Origin: Prevotella sp.
GTDB lineage: Bacteria > Bacteroidota > Bacteroidia > Bacteroidales > Bacteroidaceae
Length of the DNA stretch: 35,348 nucleotides
Assembly (NCBI GenBank): GCA_017627765.1
Contig: JAGAGD010000023.1
Coordinates: forward strand, 1-35,348
Reading direction: 5' to 3'
The notes under the pieces are model-generated. The model had not been told where the DNA came from, ran no database searches, and worked only from the letters and a program-made list of their open reading frames with translations. Position 1 is the stretch's first letter. Each line of letters begins with the position of its first letter. Made by a program: the position numbers and the translations under genes. Shown here one piece after another: positions 8,048 through 16,767 of this stretch.

Positions 8048-10333
8048 TTTAATCTGCAAAACCTCCTTCAGGTCTTCAATGTTTTTAAGCCTGTTGATTA
8101 TGACGCTCACATCGTGGCGGTCGTGAACACGGAGGTCTATCATTCCGTCGAAGATTCCATCCTCTGAAGTAATAATGATTTTCCTCATCATCACGTTCAG
8201 CTTATCAGACAGCACTTCGGTTACTTCTTTCAGCATACCGATGCGGTCGATACCCCTTATCTGAATAGTTGCATCGAAGTGCATACGCCAGTGAGAACCC
8301 CATTTAGCATCAAGGATACGATTGCCGAAACTAGACTTCAGTTTGTTTGCAACAGGACAAGAACGCTGATGGATTTCAATTTGCTTCTTGTCTGTTATGA
8401 AACCGAGAGCATCGTCGCCAGGAATAGGGTGGCAGCAGTCGCGGAAGATATATTTATTGATATTCTCTTCGGTGATATATATAGGTTTCTTCTTGTTGAA
8501 GTCCTTGCCAATGGTTATCAGTTCTGGTGCCTTGATTGCTTCGGCATTGCTCTCATACTTCTTGTCATGTCCGATGAAGGGAACGAATCTGCGCCAGCTT
8601 GACTTCTGGCGGCGCTTATGTCGGTTATGGAGCATGTCGATATCTTTCTCGCTCAAGACGATTGTTTTGTCGCCTACTGCCAGAAGGAAATTCTCATGTC
8701 GCTGTATGTCGTGCCAGTCGCAGAGGTGGTTCAGCACAGTAGTGGTCATCTCCATGTCGTGCTTGGCAAGAAATTCCTTTACTATAGTCTCGCCTTGTTT
8801 CTGTATCTCGCGGTTCTGACGGCGGAGCAGTGCTTGTATCTTGCTCTTTGCCTTTGCCGAAGAAACAAAGTTGATCCATGAAGGTTGCACATGCTGGGCA
8901 TTGGATGTGAGAATCTCTACCTGGTCGCCGCTGTTGAGTTTGTAACTAAGTGGCACAAGTTTGTGATTAACCTTAGCACCGATGCAGTGAGTACCTAAGA
9001 AGCTATGTATCTGGAAAGCGAAGTCGAGAGCCGTACAGCCAGCAGGCATTGTCTTGATTTCTCCTTTGGGAGTGAAGACGAAAATCTCTGAAGCAAACAA
9101 GTTTAACTTGATTGCATCTAAGAAGTCCATAGCATCGGGCTGCGGGTCGTCGAGGATTTCCTTGATGGTGCGCAGCCAGTTGTTTAGTTCTCCCTCGTCC
9201 TCCATTATCTCAGTGTTTCCGTCTTTGTACTTCCAGTGTGCTGCAAATCCCTGCTCGGCAATCTCGTCCATGCGCTCTGAACGAATCTGCACTTCCACCC
9301 ACTGACCCTGATTAGACATGAGAGTGACGTGGAGAGCCTGATATCCATTAGCCTTTGGCTGGTTGAGCCAGTCGCGAAGGCGGTCGGGATGTGAGCGGTA
9401 GATCTTGTTTATAGCAACATATATATTGAAGCAATCGTTTATTTCTGTTTCCTTAGACTTAGGCTTGAAGATGATGCGAACAGCCAGAATGTCGTAGATT
9501 TCATCGAAGGTTACATGTTTGTTCTGCATCTTAGTCCAAATGGAATAAGGTGTCTTGATGCGTGCCTTCAACTCATATTTGATATCCATCTTGTCGAGAA
9601 CCTCGCGGATAGGAGTAGCAAACAACTCAAACAGCTCGTCGCGCTTATCTTGTGTCTTTGCAAGTTTTCTCGTTATGGCAGCATAATCTTCTGGATGTTC
9701 GTAGCGGAAACTAAGGTCTTCAAGTTCGTTCTTAATCTTGTTGAGTCCGAGACGGTTTGCGAGAGGAGCATAAATATATAAGGTTTCGCCAGCAATCTTA
9801 TACTGCTTGTTTGCAGGTTGCGACTCAAGAGTTCTCATGTTATGGAGTCTGTCGCAAATCTTGATGAGGATGACACGAATGTCGTCGCTCATTGTAAGCA
9901 GCAGTTTCTTGAAGTTTTCAGCCTGAGCCGATGCCTGATCGCCGAATATTCCGCCTGAAATCTTGGTAAGTCCGTCAACAATCTGTGCAATTTTCGGACC
10001 AAACAGGTTTTCGATATCTTCTACAGTGTAGTCGGTATCCTCAACAACATCGTGTAGCAGGGCAGAGCAGATGCTGGTAGAACCTAATCCCATCTCACTG
10101 CTTGCAATCATAGCAACAGCAATAGGGTGCATGATATAAGGCTCTCCAGATAGTCGCCTTACTCCTTTATGAGCCTGCTGTGCGAAATAGAATGCTTTCT
10201 TAATGATGTCAACTTTCTTTCTGTGGCGCGATGCCAGATAGTTGTCGAGTAATTGTTGAAAAGCATCATTGACCATTTTGTCTTCTGCACTTTGAGCCTC
10301 TTGCTCAATATTGGTCTGTTTGTTCTCTTCCAT
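8045..10333 (-). CDS. rel: Bifunctional (p)ppGpp synthetase/hydrolase (RelA/SpoT family)
   Basis: 762 aa, full length for a long RSH protein. Order: N-terminal HD hydrolase domain with H55, H69, H94-D95 and E98-D99 (SALLHDVVEDTD); synthetase domain with NGYQALHVTL and VEVQIRSERMDEIAEQG; TGS domain (EIFVFTPKGEIKTMPAG); helical region; C-terminal ACT domain (RIGMLKEVTEVL). The HD residues are intact. The motif that separates bifunctional from synthetase-only enzymes reads RLRD, close to the RxKD of bifunctional Rel and unlike the acidic ExDD of RelA. It should make and degrade (p)ppGpp in the cytoplasm during starvation. It is last in a five-gene minus-strand cluster, 97 bp after mltD with a perfect hairpin between. 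Its TAG stop lies inside a repeat hexamer. Confidence 0.95.
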   Translation of the reverse strand: MEENKQTNIEQEAQSAEDKMVNDAFQQLLDNYLASRHRKKVDIIKKAFYFAQQAHKGVRRLSGEPYIMHPIAVAMIASSEMGLGSTSICSALLHDVVEDTDYTVEDIENLFGPKIAQIVDGLTKISGGIFGDQASAQAENFKKLLLTMSDDIRVILIKICDRLHNMRTLESQPANKQYKIAGETLYIYAPLANRLGLNKIKNELEDLSFRYEHPEDYAAITRKLAKTQDKRDELFELFATPIREVLDKMDIKYELKARIKTPYSIWTKMQNKHVTFDEIYDILAVRIIFKPKSKETEINDCFNIYVAINKIYRSHPDRLRDWLNQPKANGYQALHVTLMSNQGQWVEVQIRSERMDEIAEQGFAAHWKYKDGNTEIMEDEGELNNWLRTIKEILDDPQPDAMDFLDAIKLNLFASEIFVFTPKGEIKTMPAGCTALDFAFQIHSFLGTHCIGAKVNHKLVPLSYKLNSGDQVEILTSNAQHVQPSWINFVSSAKAKSKIQALLRRQNREIQKQGETIVKEFLAKHDMEMTTTVLNHLCDWHDIQRHENFLLAVGDKTIVLSEKDIDMLHNRHKRRQKSSWRRFVPFIGHDKKYESNAEAIKAPELITIGKDFNKKKPIYITEENINKYIFRDCCHPIPGDDALGFITDKKQIEIHQRSCPVANKLKSSFGNRILDAKWGSHWRMHFDATIQIRGIDRIGMLKEVTEVLSDKLNVMMRKIIITSEDGIFDGMIDLRVHDRHDVSVIINRLKNIEDLKEVLQIK

Positions 10334-10354
10334 TAATAGTTAGTTTGTTTTTCA

Positions 10355-10384
10355 GAAAGCAAAGGAACGCATTCCTTTGCTTTC
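10355..10384 (-). terminator. Perfect 13-bp hairpin between mltD and rel
   Basis: Arms GAAAGCAAAGGAA (10355-10367) and TTCCTTTGCTTTC (10372-10384) enclose the loop CGCA. On the minus strand the sequence after the stem is TGAAAAACAAAC, not a T-run, so it is not a textbook intrinsic terminator. It could be an attenuator, an mRNA-processing or stability element, or a protein-binding site controlling rel. Confidence 0.5.
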
Positions 10385-10430
10385 TATAGGATTGATTTGT
10401 AAAATTAGTTGTCTTGCTGGTTCTTTTTCA

Positions 10431-11828
10431 TTACTTGACTTTAAGTTTCTTTCCTGCTCTGATGTTAGAACCTTTTATTTTGTTCATCTTCTTCAGTTTT
10501 TCAACTGTTGTACCATGTTTCTTGGCGATGCTTGACAGAGTTTCGCCTTTCTTTATGGTAATGTTTTCGCTGCGGCGTCTATGCTTAGAAGACTTACCCT
10601 TATGGCGTGATGAACCTTTGCGTGCTTTATACTTGCTGTATCGGCCGCTGCTTCCCCTGTACTGTTGTCGTGGCGTAGCGGGTCGGCTGTAAGTGCGTGT
10701 TGGTATTTGAACCTCTGTAATGTCTACAGTGTTGCGTTTGTTGAGAAGTTCGTCAACATTGTAGGCATAGACAGAATCTTCATTGTCTATAAATGTATTT
10801 ATTGCTTCTAAAGGCAGACGTATAGCTGAAGGTTCTGAGTTTCCGTTGACAATATCACGACGATATTGTGGATTAAGTTCGCGAAGAAGATTGATGTCTA
10901 TGTTGCATACGTTTGCAATCTGTTCAAAGTGAACATCACGGCTAACGAGAATGGTGTCGCTCTTAGCAGAAAGGTCGGTAACCATTGGGCATATGCCATG
11001 GTCGCAATAATAGTTCATTACATAGTTTGCGGCAATGAAAGCAGGCACGTAGCCTCGTGTTTCAGAAGGAAGATAAGGATATATTTCCCAGTAGTCGCGG
11101 CTTCCACCAGAACGGTGTATTGCTCTGTTCACATTCTCTGGTCCGCAGTTGTAGGCTGCAATGACAAGGTTCCAGTCGCCGAATATTTTATAGAGGTCGC
11201 GCAGATACTGTGCAGCAGCAAAGCTTGCGCGAAGTGGATCTCTGCGCTCATCAACGAGAGAGTTTACCTGCAGACCATAGCGCTTGCCTGTTGTTAGCAT
11301 GAATTGCCAAAGACCTGTTGCTCCTACTCGTGACACAGCATTAGGATTGAGACCTGACTCTATGACAGGAAGATATTTCAATTCCAGTGGTAAACCGTAA
11401 GACTCAAGTGCCTCTTCAAAAATAGGGATGTAGAAATTAGCCAGACCGAGCATGTAGCTTACTTTCTGACGGCTACGGCTTGTATATCTGTCAATCATCT
11501 TTCTCACCACTTCGTTGTATGGCATTTCCATGATTGTAGGCAGCTTGCTCAGTCGCTCAATGTAGACTTCATCTTCAAATGAAGGGTCGGTTTCGGTTGG
11601 CTGGCATGAAGGGTCTTGCTGTATATATGCTTTTGTGTGGTAGAGAGTCAGCAGACTGTCTACGTTCTCGATCATTGATTCAGGCAGTTCAATTATTTCT
11701 TCTTCACCATCTTCGTCGGTTATAACGATTTCGTATTCATCATCGTCATTATATTCATACTGGGCAAACATTGTGTTTGCTCCACAAAACAACATTCCTA
11801 GAATAAGTGAGTAAATCTTCTTTTTCAT
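10431..11828 (-). CDS. mltD: Membrane-bound lytic murein transglycosylase (MltD-like, SLT + LysM)
   Basis: 465 aa. A signal peptide (KKKIYSLILGMLFCGANTMF, cut after FA at about residue 22) sends it to the periplasm. A short very acidic segment follows (28-50). The SLT domain carries the catalytic glutamate E157 in VIESGLNPNAVSRVGATGLW. A Ser/Arg/Lys-rich linker leads to one C-terminal LysM domain (about 422-465, KKGETLSSIAKKHGTTVEKL), which binds peptidoglycan. It should cleave glycan strands to 1,6-anhydroMurNAc ends. There is no lipobox cysteine at the cleavage site, unlike E. coli MltD, so 'membrane-bound' is by family name only. It lies 22 bp after the DUF5683 gene, in the partition/rel cluster. 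Confidence 0.92.
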   Translation of the reverse strand: MKKKIYSLILGMLFCGANTMFAQYEYNDDDEYEIVITDEDGEEEIIELPESMIENVDSLLTLYHTKAYIQQDPSCQPTETDPSFEDEVYIERLSKLPTIMEMPYNEVVRKMIDRYTSRSRQKVSYMLGLANFYIPIFEEALESYGLPLELKYLPVIESGLNPNAVSRVGATGLWQFMLTTGKRYGLQVNSLVDERRDPLRASFAAAQYLRDLYKIFGDWNLVIAAYNCGPENVNRAIHRSGGSRDYWEIYPYLPSETRGYVPAFIAANYVMNYYCDHGICPMVTDLSAKSDTILVSRDVHFEQIANVCNIDINLLRELNPQYRRDIVNGNSEPSAIRLPLEAINTFIDNEDSVYAYNVDELLNKRNTVDITEVQIPTRTYSRPATPRQQYRGSSGRYSKYKARKGSSRHKGKSSKHRRRSENITIKKGETLSSIAKKHGTTVEKLKKMNKIKGSNIRAGKKLKVK

Positions 11829-11850
11829 CTTATAATTTTAATAATGGTTT

Positions 11851-12501
11851 TTAAAATGTTATACAGCATCTTATACCTAATGCGCTCGACTGAAATGGTC
11901 TGCGGTCGATGCCGTTGTTGATTATTGTAGGTGTAATGTTCAGGGTCAAGTCGTCTGATATGTCAAACTCTGACAGCGATGCATCAATATAGGCATCTAC
12001 TATTTGCAGAGCATAGACTCCGACAAGCACTATATAGCTTAAGTCGCGATAGCGACGGTAATAGTCTTTACGGCGTTTGAACATATTGGCATATCGGTCG
12101 GCATTCTCCTCTGTCACTTCGTTGCCAAGGTGCAGAAACTGGTTGTAGCTGTCCGTAGTTGGATCGTCGTCTGTGATGTCGCGGTATGCCCGAGAATAGT
12201 CGTCATACATCATGCTATTCCATCTGATGGCATAGGCACAGCCAACAAACGCACCATAGACGATAGGCAGTTTCCAGTATTTCTGATTGTAAATTTGTCC
12301 TGAACCAGGCAGAATGGCACTCATTATGAGAGCCTTTTTCGGTGAAGGCCGCCATGTGTTCCAGTCGCGTTTCTTGCTCTTCAGCGTGTCGGTTGCTCCT
12401 TTCACTACAACAGTTGAGTCTTGGGCAATGATGGTCTGGCAACAGAAAACAAGCAAAAATGCTATGATAGCCTTTCTTATGTTATGGCAGTTGTTCTTCA
12501 C
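11851..12501 (-). CDS. DUF5683 family exported or membrane protein
   Basis: 216 aa. An N-terminal signal or anchor (about residues 10-27, ending TIIAQ) is followed by the DUF5683 core: WRPSPKKALIMSAILPGSGQ, IYNQKYWKLPIVYGAF, and a charged segment RRKDYYRRYRDLSYIVLVGV. Two further hydrophobic stretches suggest membrane association. No biochemical function is known to me. In Bacteroidetes the family is regularly found between parB and an mltD gene, as here (11 bp after parB, 22 bp before mltD), which hints at a role in envelope or cell-wall growth coordinated with chromosome partition. That link is inference from gene order. Confidence 0.85.
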   Translation of the reverse strand: MKNNCHNIRKAIIAFLLVFCCQTIIAQDSTVVVKGATDTLKSKKRDWNTWRPSPKKALIMSAILPGSGQIYNQKYWKLPIVYGAFVGCAYAIRWNSMMYDDYSRAYRDITDDDPTTDSYNQFLHLGNEVTEENADRYANMFKRRKDYYRRYRDLSYIVLVGVYALQIVDAYIDASLSEFDISDDLTLNITPTIINNGIDRRPFQSSALGIRCCITF

Positions 12502-12512
12502 TTTGCAGACAA

Positions 12513-13406
12513 TTATTTTTCTTTTATTTTGTCAAATATGTTCATTATGTGTTCCAGTTCGGCTTCGTTCTTGAAAGGTATAGTAATCTTTCCTTTGCCT
12601 TTCTGGTTTATGTTCATGCTTACTTCGGTCTTGAGGAATGAAGATAGACGTTTTTTCAGAATGTCAAACTCAGACGGCAACGATGTCTTTGCTGCGATCT
12701 TCTTTTTTCCTATTTCAATCTCCTCACCATTTTTCAGTTTCTTGACAATATCCTCTACTTGGCGCACTGAGTAGTTCTTCTTCTGAATCTCGCGGAACAG
12801 TTTCAACTGCTGCGATGGACTTTCGAGTGAAAGCAGTGCACGGGCATGTCCCATGTCTATTGTTTTCTTTTGAAGTTCCATCTGTACTTGTGCAGGAAGC
12901 TTCAGCAGTCGCAGATAGTTGGTTACGGCAACGCGGCTTTTTCCAACTCTTTCTGCAACTTTCTCCTGAGTCATTCCTGGGGTCTCCAGCAGGTGTGCAT
13001 AGGCAAGTGCTATCTCTATTGCGTTCAGGTCTTCTCGCTGAATGTTCTCAACAAGAGCCATTTCCATTACGCTTTCATCGCTGATGGTGCGTATATAGGC
13101 AGGTATAGCCTTCAGTCCTGCAAGTTGTGACGCTCTCCATCGGCGTTCACCAGCTATAATCTGGAACTGGTTGTTGGGCATCTGGCGCAGAGTGATTGGC
13201 TGGATTATGCCAATCTCGCGTATGCTGTTAGCCAGTTCTTGCAGGGCTTCTGGGTCGAATTCGCGTCGGGGTTGATTAGGGTTTGCCTCAATCTGCTCTA
13301 TTGGAATCTCGTTTATGGTAGAAGAGCCTTGCGTCTTTACTTCGTCGGTTGAGAGCAGAGCATCGAGTCCTCGTCCCAGAGCGTTATATTTTTTCTTTAC
13401 AGCCAT
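12513..13406 (-). CDS. parB: Chromosome-partitioning protein ParB (Spo0J)
   Basis: 297 aa, normal length. It starts MAVKKKYNALGRGLDALLS, the usual ParB N-terminus that stimulates ParA. The CTP-binding and hydrolysis region contains GERRWRA (86-92) and ENIQREDLN. A helix-turn-helix at about 145-168 (TQEKVAERVGKSRVAVTNYL) should bind parS. The C-terminal 100 residues form the dimerisation region. ParB clamps spread from parS and load condensin. It lies 49 bp after parA. I found no parS-like palindrome in the window, so the centromere site is elsewhere. Confidence 0.96.
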   Translation of the reverse strand: MAVKKKYNALGRGLDALLSTDEVKTQGSSTINEIPIEQIEANPNQPRREFDPEALQELANSIREIGIIQPITLRQMPNNQFQIIAGERRWRASQLAGLKAIPAYIRTISDESVMEMALVENIQREDLNAIEIALAYAHLLETPGMTQEKVAERVGKSRVAVTNYLRLLKLPAQVQMELQKKTIDMGHARALLSLESPSQQLKLFREIQKKNYSVRQVEDIVKKLKNGEEIEIGKKKIAAKTSLPSEFDILKKRLSSFLKTEVSMNINQKGKGKITIPFKNEAELEHIMNIFDKIKEK

Positions 13407-13455
13407 TTATCTATTATAGTTTTGTTACATTGTCACTAATTGTTTCCTGTAATAT

Positions 13456-14214
13456 TCATCGGTTGATAATCTCGTTGGCAAGCGACAGATAGTTTTTTGC
13501 TCCTGTTGATGTTGCATCGTAGAGAATTACTGGCAGGCCATGTCCTGGGCTCTCGCTCAGTTTTACGTTGCGCTGGATGACAGTCTTGAAAACCAATTCC
13601 TGGAAGTGACGTTTCACTTGGTCGTAAACCTGGTTGGCAAGTCTCAGACGAGAGTCGTACATGGTTAGCAAGAAACCTTCAATTTCAAGTTGGGGGTTCA
13701 GCTTGCGTTTGATTATCTTTATTGTATTGAGCAGCTTGCTGATACCTTCCAGAGCGAAATACTCGCTTTGCACAGGGATGATCACAGAGTCGGCTGCTGT
13801 CAGCGAGTTGACTGTGATGAGACCTAACGAAGGCGCACAGTCAATAAGTATATAGTCGTATTCCGATTTTACAGGTTCGAGCATTCTCTTTATCACAGTC
13901 TCACGGTTCTCGAGTTCGAGCATCTCTATTTCGGCTCCAACTAAGTTGATGTGGCTTGGTATGATGTCTAAACCAGGAATGTCGGTTGTGTAAATAGCAT
14001 CATGAACAGCTGCCTCTCCAATGATGCACTCATAAATGGAACAGTCTATCTTGTTGATGTCTACTCCAAGTCCGCTCGATGCATTAGCCTGAGGGTCGGC
14101 GTCAATTACGAGGACCGTCTTTTCGAGTGTAGCCAATGAAGCAGCAAGGTTGATAGTTGTTGTGGTCTTTCCAACTCCTCCTTTCTGATTAGCTAATGCT
14201 ATTATTTTTCCCAT
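13456..14214 (-). CDS. parA: Chromosome-partitioning ATPase ParA (Soj)
   Basis: 252 aa. Deviant Walker A KGGVGKT (11-17), switch I DADPQANASSGLG and Walker B YILIDCAPSLG identify a chromosomal ParA/Soj ATPase that binds DNA in its ATP form and is released by ParB. It lacks the extended N-terminus of plasmid-type ParA. It is first in the minus-strand cluster parA-parB-DUF5683-mltD-rel, with a -7 box at 14382-14389, about 168 bp upstream of the ATG. Confidence 0.96.
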   Translation of the reverse strand: MGKIIALANQKGGVGKTTTTINLAASLATLEKTVLVIDADPQANASSGLGVDINKIDCSIYECIIGEAAVHDAIYTTDIPGLDIIPSHINLVGAEIEMLELENRETVIKRMLEPVKSEYDYILIDCAPSLGLITVNSLTAADSVIIPVQSEYFALEGISKLLNTIKIIKRKLNPQLEIEGFLLTMYDSRLRLANQVYDQVKRHFQELVFKTVIQRNVKLSESPGHGLPVILYDATSTGAKNYLSLANEIINR

Positions 14215-14381
14215 ATTCTTTTGTCTCCTTTCGTTTCTTTTATACTTCTTCTTTTTACTCTGTTTTGCTAAGGCACTTGTATGCTATTTGCAGAATGAGT
14301 GTTGCTGTATGTCGCTTTTTTACTTAACAATATGTTTTTCAAACTGATTTTTCGTGATGATAGAAATCAGTAAAACATTTG

Positions 14382-14389
14382 CAAAGATA
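14382..14389 (-). promoter_or_regulatory. -7 box for the parA cluster
   Basis: CAAAGATA on plus is TATCTTTG on minus, an exact TAnnTTTG. I find no TTTG 19-21 nt upstream. It lies 42 bp from the surE -7 box on the other strand, so the two divergent promoters share their upstream region and may exclude each other. Confidence 0.5.
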
Positions 14390-14431
14390 CAAATAATATA
14401 TGATAATCGCGTATTTTACAACCTTTTTTCG

Positions 14432-14439
14432 TACTTTTG
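14432..14439 (+). promoter_or_regulatory. -7 box for surE
   Basis: TACTTTTG, an exact TAnnTTTG, without a clear -33 element. It overlaps the TTG at 14437 that would be the most upstream start codon of surE, so transcription probably starts downstream of that TTG and translation begins later. Confidence 0.5.
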
Positions 14440-14460
14440 CGCCATAAAAGAACCTTTTTT

Positions 14461-15231
14461 GTGAAAAATAAAAAACCATTAATACTTATTTCAAATGATG
14501 ATGGCTTTAGAGCGAAAGGCATAAATTGTCTTATTGACATGCTGCGCGATATTGCCGATATTCTTGTTTGTTCTCCCGATAGTGCACGCTCTGGTTATGC
14601 TTGTGCTTTCTCTGCTGAGACTCCTCTTCGCTTGCAACTGCAGCGCAAGGAGCCTGGACTGGAGGTGTGGTCGTCTAACGGAACTCCTGTAGATTGTGTC
14701 AAGCTTGCCCTTCATTCTCTTTGTCCCGACCGTCGCCCCGACATGATAATTGGAGGTATAAATCATGGCGACAATGCTTCTGTCAATACTCATTACTCTG
14801 GCACTATGGGTGTAACAATGGAGGGCTGCATGAAATACATTCCTTCTGTGGCTTTCTCGCTTTGCAACCACGACCCTCATGCTAATTTTGAACCATTGCG
14901 CCCTTATGTACGCAAGATTGTTAAGCGTGTTCTTAATGAAGGTTTGCAGAAAGGTGTATGCCTTAATGTCAACTTCCCAGTTGCCGATGCCTTTAAGGGA
15001 GTAAAGGTGTGTCGAATGGCTTATGGCACTTGGGGCAACGAGTGTGTTCGCACCCGTCATCCAAGAGGTTATGACTATTTCTGGATGGTTGGTTCTTATA
15101 CCAATGATGAGCCTGAAGCAACCGACACAGACAACTATGCTTTGACTCATGGATATGTTGCAATAACCCCAACTCACATGGATGTAACTCACTATGAGGC
15201 CTTGCAGAAACTAAAGACTTGGGAGGAGTGA
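14461..15231 (+). CDS. surE: 5'/3'-nucleotidase SurE
   Basis: 256 aa from the GTG at 14461. Metal and phosphate motifs are present: LISNDDGF (D13-D14), SNGTPVDCVKLAL and GGINHGDNASVNTHYSGTMG. SurE dephosphorylates nucleoside monophosphates. I chose GTG 14461 over the in-frame TTG 14437 because a -7 box overlaps the TTG and because VKNKKPLILISNDDG matches the usual short SurE N-terminus; there is no ATG before the motif. It is divergent from parA and followed by lpxB, an order I have seen in other Bacteroidetes. Confidence 0.93.
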   Translation: MKNKKPLILISNDDGFRAKGINCLIDMLRDIADILVCSPDSARSGYACAFSAETPLRLQLQRKEPGLEVWSSNGTPVDCVKLALHSLCPDRRPDMIIGGINHGDNASVNTHYSGTMGVTMEGCMKYIPSVAFSLCNHDPHANFEPLRPYVRKIVKRVLNEGLQKGVCLNVNFPVADAFKGVKVCRMAYGTWGNECVRTRHPRGYDYFWMVGSYTNDEPEATDTDNYALTHGYVAITPTHMDVTHYEALQKLKTWEE

Positions 15232-15250
15232 TTTTTAGTTCATAGTTCAA

Positions 15251-15383
15251 GTTCATAGTGCATAGTTGTTCTTGATTAAAGAATTAAGGAATAATGATTA
15301 ATGAAAGATGGCGATTATACAAGCACCCACAGTTCATAGTGCATAGTTGTTCCTGATTAAAGATTAAGGAATAATGATTAATG
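15251..15383 (+). repeat. Tandem pair of composite repeats (modules D + E)
   Basis: A composite of TTCATAGTGCATAGTTGTT followed by a GATTAAGGAATAATG-type stretch occurs at 15251-15304 and again at 15332-15383, 81 bp apart, with only small differences. It fills most of the surE-lpxB gap. The same two modules recur singly near 305-352, 18404-18530, 23492-23568 and 29548-29596. Confidence 0.75.
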
Positions 15384-15446
15384 GATGAGCATATTGATAT
15401 TCTTGATAAGTCCTAAAATAACGGACTAATAAACTTACAAACTAGT

Positions 15447-16589
15447 ATGAAATATTATTTAATTGCAGGGGAGGCAAGTGGAGATTTGCACGCATCAAGA
15501 CTGATGAGGGCTCTGAAGGAGAAAGATGCTGATGCTGAGTTTCGCTTTTTTGGCGGTGACCTAATGGCGAAAGAGGGAGGCACAATGGTGCGCCATTATC
15601 GTTATTTGGCATACATGGGTTTCATACCTGTGCTGCTCCATCTGCGTACTATATTAAAAAACATGAAGCAGTGCAAGGCAGATATTGAGAAATGGAACCC
15701 AGATGCATGCATTCTTGTTGACTATCCAGGTTTTAACCTCAGTATAGCAAAACATCTGAAGGCTAAGACACGCATACCTGTGTTTTATTATATTTCACCA
15801 AAGATTTGGGCTTGGAAGGAGTATCGCATCAAGAATATTAAGCGCGATGTTGATGCTATGTTCTCAATTCTTCCGTTTGAGGTTGACTTTTTCGAGAAAA
15901 AACATAACTATCCGATTAATTATGTTGGCAATCCTACAGCTGACGAGGTGCGTGAGTTCCGTAGCAACTATAGTGAGAACATGACCGAGTTTGTCCACCG
16001 TCGTGGTCTTAAAAACGAGAAACCTATTATAGCCCTGCTGTCTGGAAGTCGCCGACAGGAGATAAAAGACAATCTGTCCGCTATGCTGCAAGCTACTAAG
16101 GACTTGACTGACTATCAGATGGTTATTGCAGGAGCACCATCTGTCGAACGCGAATACTATAATGAGTTTATTAGTGGATATGATGTTAGCATTGTAGATA
16201 ACGCTACTTACGAACTACTCTCTCATTCTACGGCAGCGCTCGTAACGAGTGGAACGGCTACGCTTGAGACTGCTCTCTTTCGTGTTCCTCAGGTTGTTTG
16301 TTACGAAACGCCATTGCCACGAATAATTGGTTTCTTGCGTCGCAAACTGCTGAAAGTAAGGTTTATATCACTTGTCAACCTCATAGCCGACAATGAAGTT
16401 GTACCCGAACTTGTTGCAGACACATTCTCTGTTGAAAACATACGCCGCCACCTGCTGGATATTCTGCCAAACCAAAAGGGTAGGGAAGAACAGTTGTGTG
16501 GATATGATGAAGTGAAAAGAAGACTTGGCAACAACAAGGCACCCGACAATGCAGCGTCAATAATAATCCGTTTGCTGAGGAAAGAATAA
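15447..16589 (+). CDS. lpxB: Lipid-A-disaccharide synthase
   Basis: 380 aa, the usual length. N-terminal AGEASGDLHA (7-16) is the LpxB signature; VDYPGFNLSIAKHLK, YYISPKIWAWKEYR and LLSGSRRQEIKDNL are further conserved blocks of this GT19 glycosyltransferase, and TSGTATLETALF closes the UDP-sugar site. It joins UDP-2,3-diacylglucosamine and lipid X to form the lipid A disaccharide at the inner face of the inner membrane. The gene follows surE after a 215-bp repeat-filled gap and ends before a strong terminator. Confidence 0.96.
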   Translation: MKYYLIAGEASGDLHASRLMRALKEKDADAEFRFFGGDLMAKEGGTMVRHYRYLAYMGFIPVLLHLRTILKNMKQCKADIEKWNPDACILVDYPGFNLSIAKHLKAKTRIPVFYYISPKIWAWKEYRIKNIKRDVDAMFSILPFEVDFFEKKHNYPINYVGNPTADEVREFRSNYSENMTEFVHRRGLKNEKPIIALLSGSRRQEIKDNLSAMLQATKDLTDYQMVIAGAPSVEREYYNEFISGYDVSIVDNATYELLSHSTAALVTSGTATLETALFRVPQVVCYETPLPRIIGFLRRKLLKVRFISLVNLIADNEVVPELVADTFSVENIRRHLLDILPNQKGREEQLCGYDEVKRRLGNNKAPDNAASIIIRLLRKE

Positions 16590-16640
16590 GCTTTTAGTTA
16601 CAAGAAGTTGATTTCGTTCTCTAACACGATTTGAATAAGC

Positions 16641-16692
16641 GATGAAAAAGGTCGTTAAAGTTCCTAAGTAAGCTTTAACGACCTCTTTCATC
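16641..16692. terminator. Terminator hairpin after lpxB
   Basis: 20-bp inverted repeat with one mismatch: left arm 16641-16660, right arm 16673-16692, loop 12 nt. Its centre (GTCGTTAAAG / CTTTAACGAC) is GC-richer than its surroundings. The T-run after it is weak. It lies between convergent lpxB and the small membrane-protein gene and probably serves both. Confidence 0.75.
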
Positions 16693-16767
16693 TCAATACA
16701 TATCATTTACTGACGGGTAGAGTATACTATATAATATATTCATACAGACACTTGCTTCATAGTTTCA

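Noticed and set aside
13600..13625. GTTTCAC near 13612 as half of a parS site
   Set aside because: Only one half-site is present, within parA coding sequence; the palindromic partner is missing.
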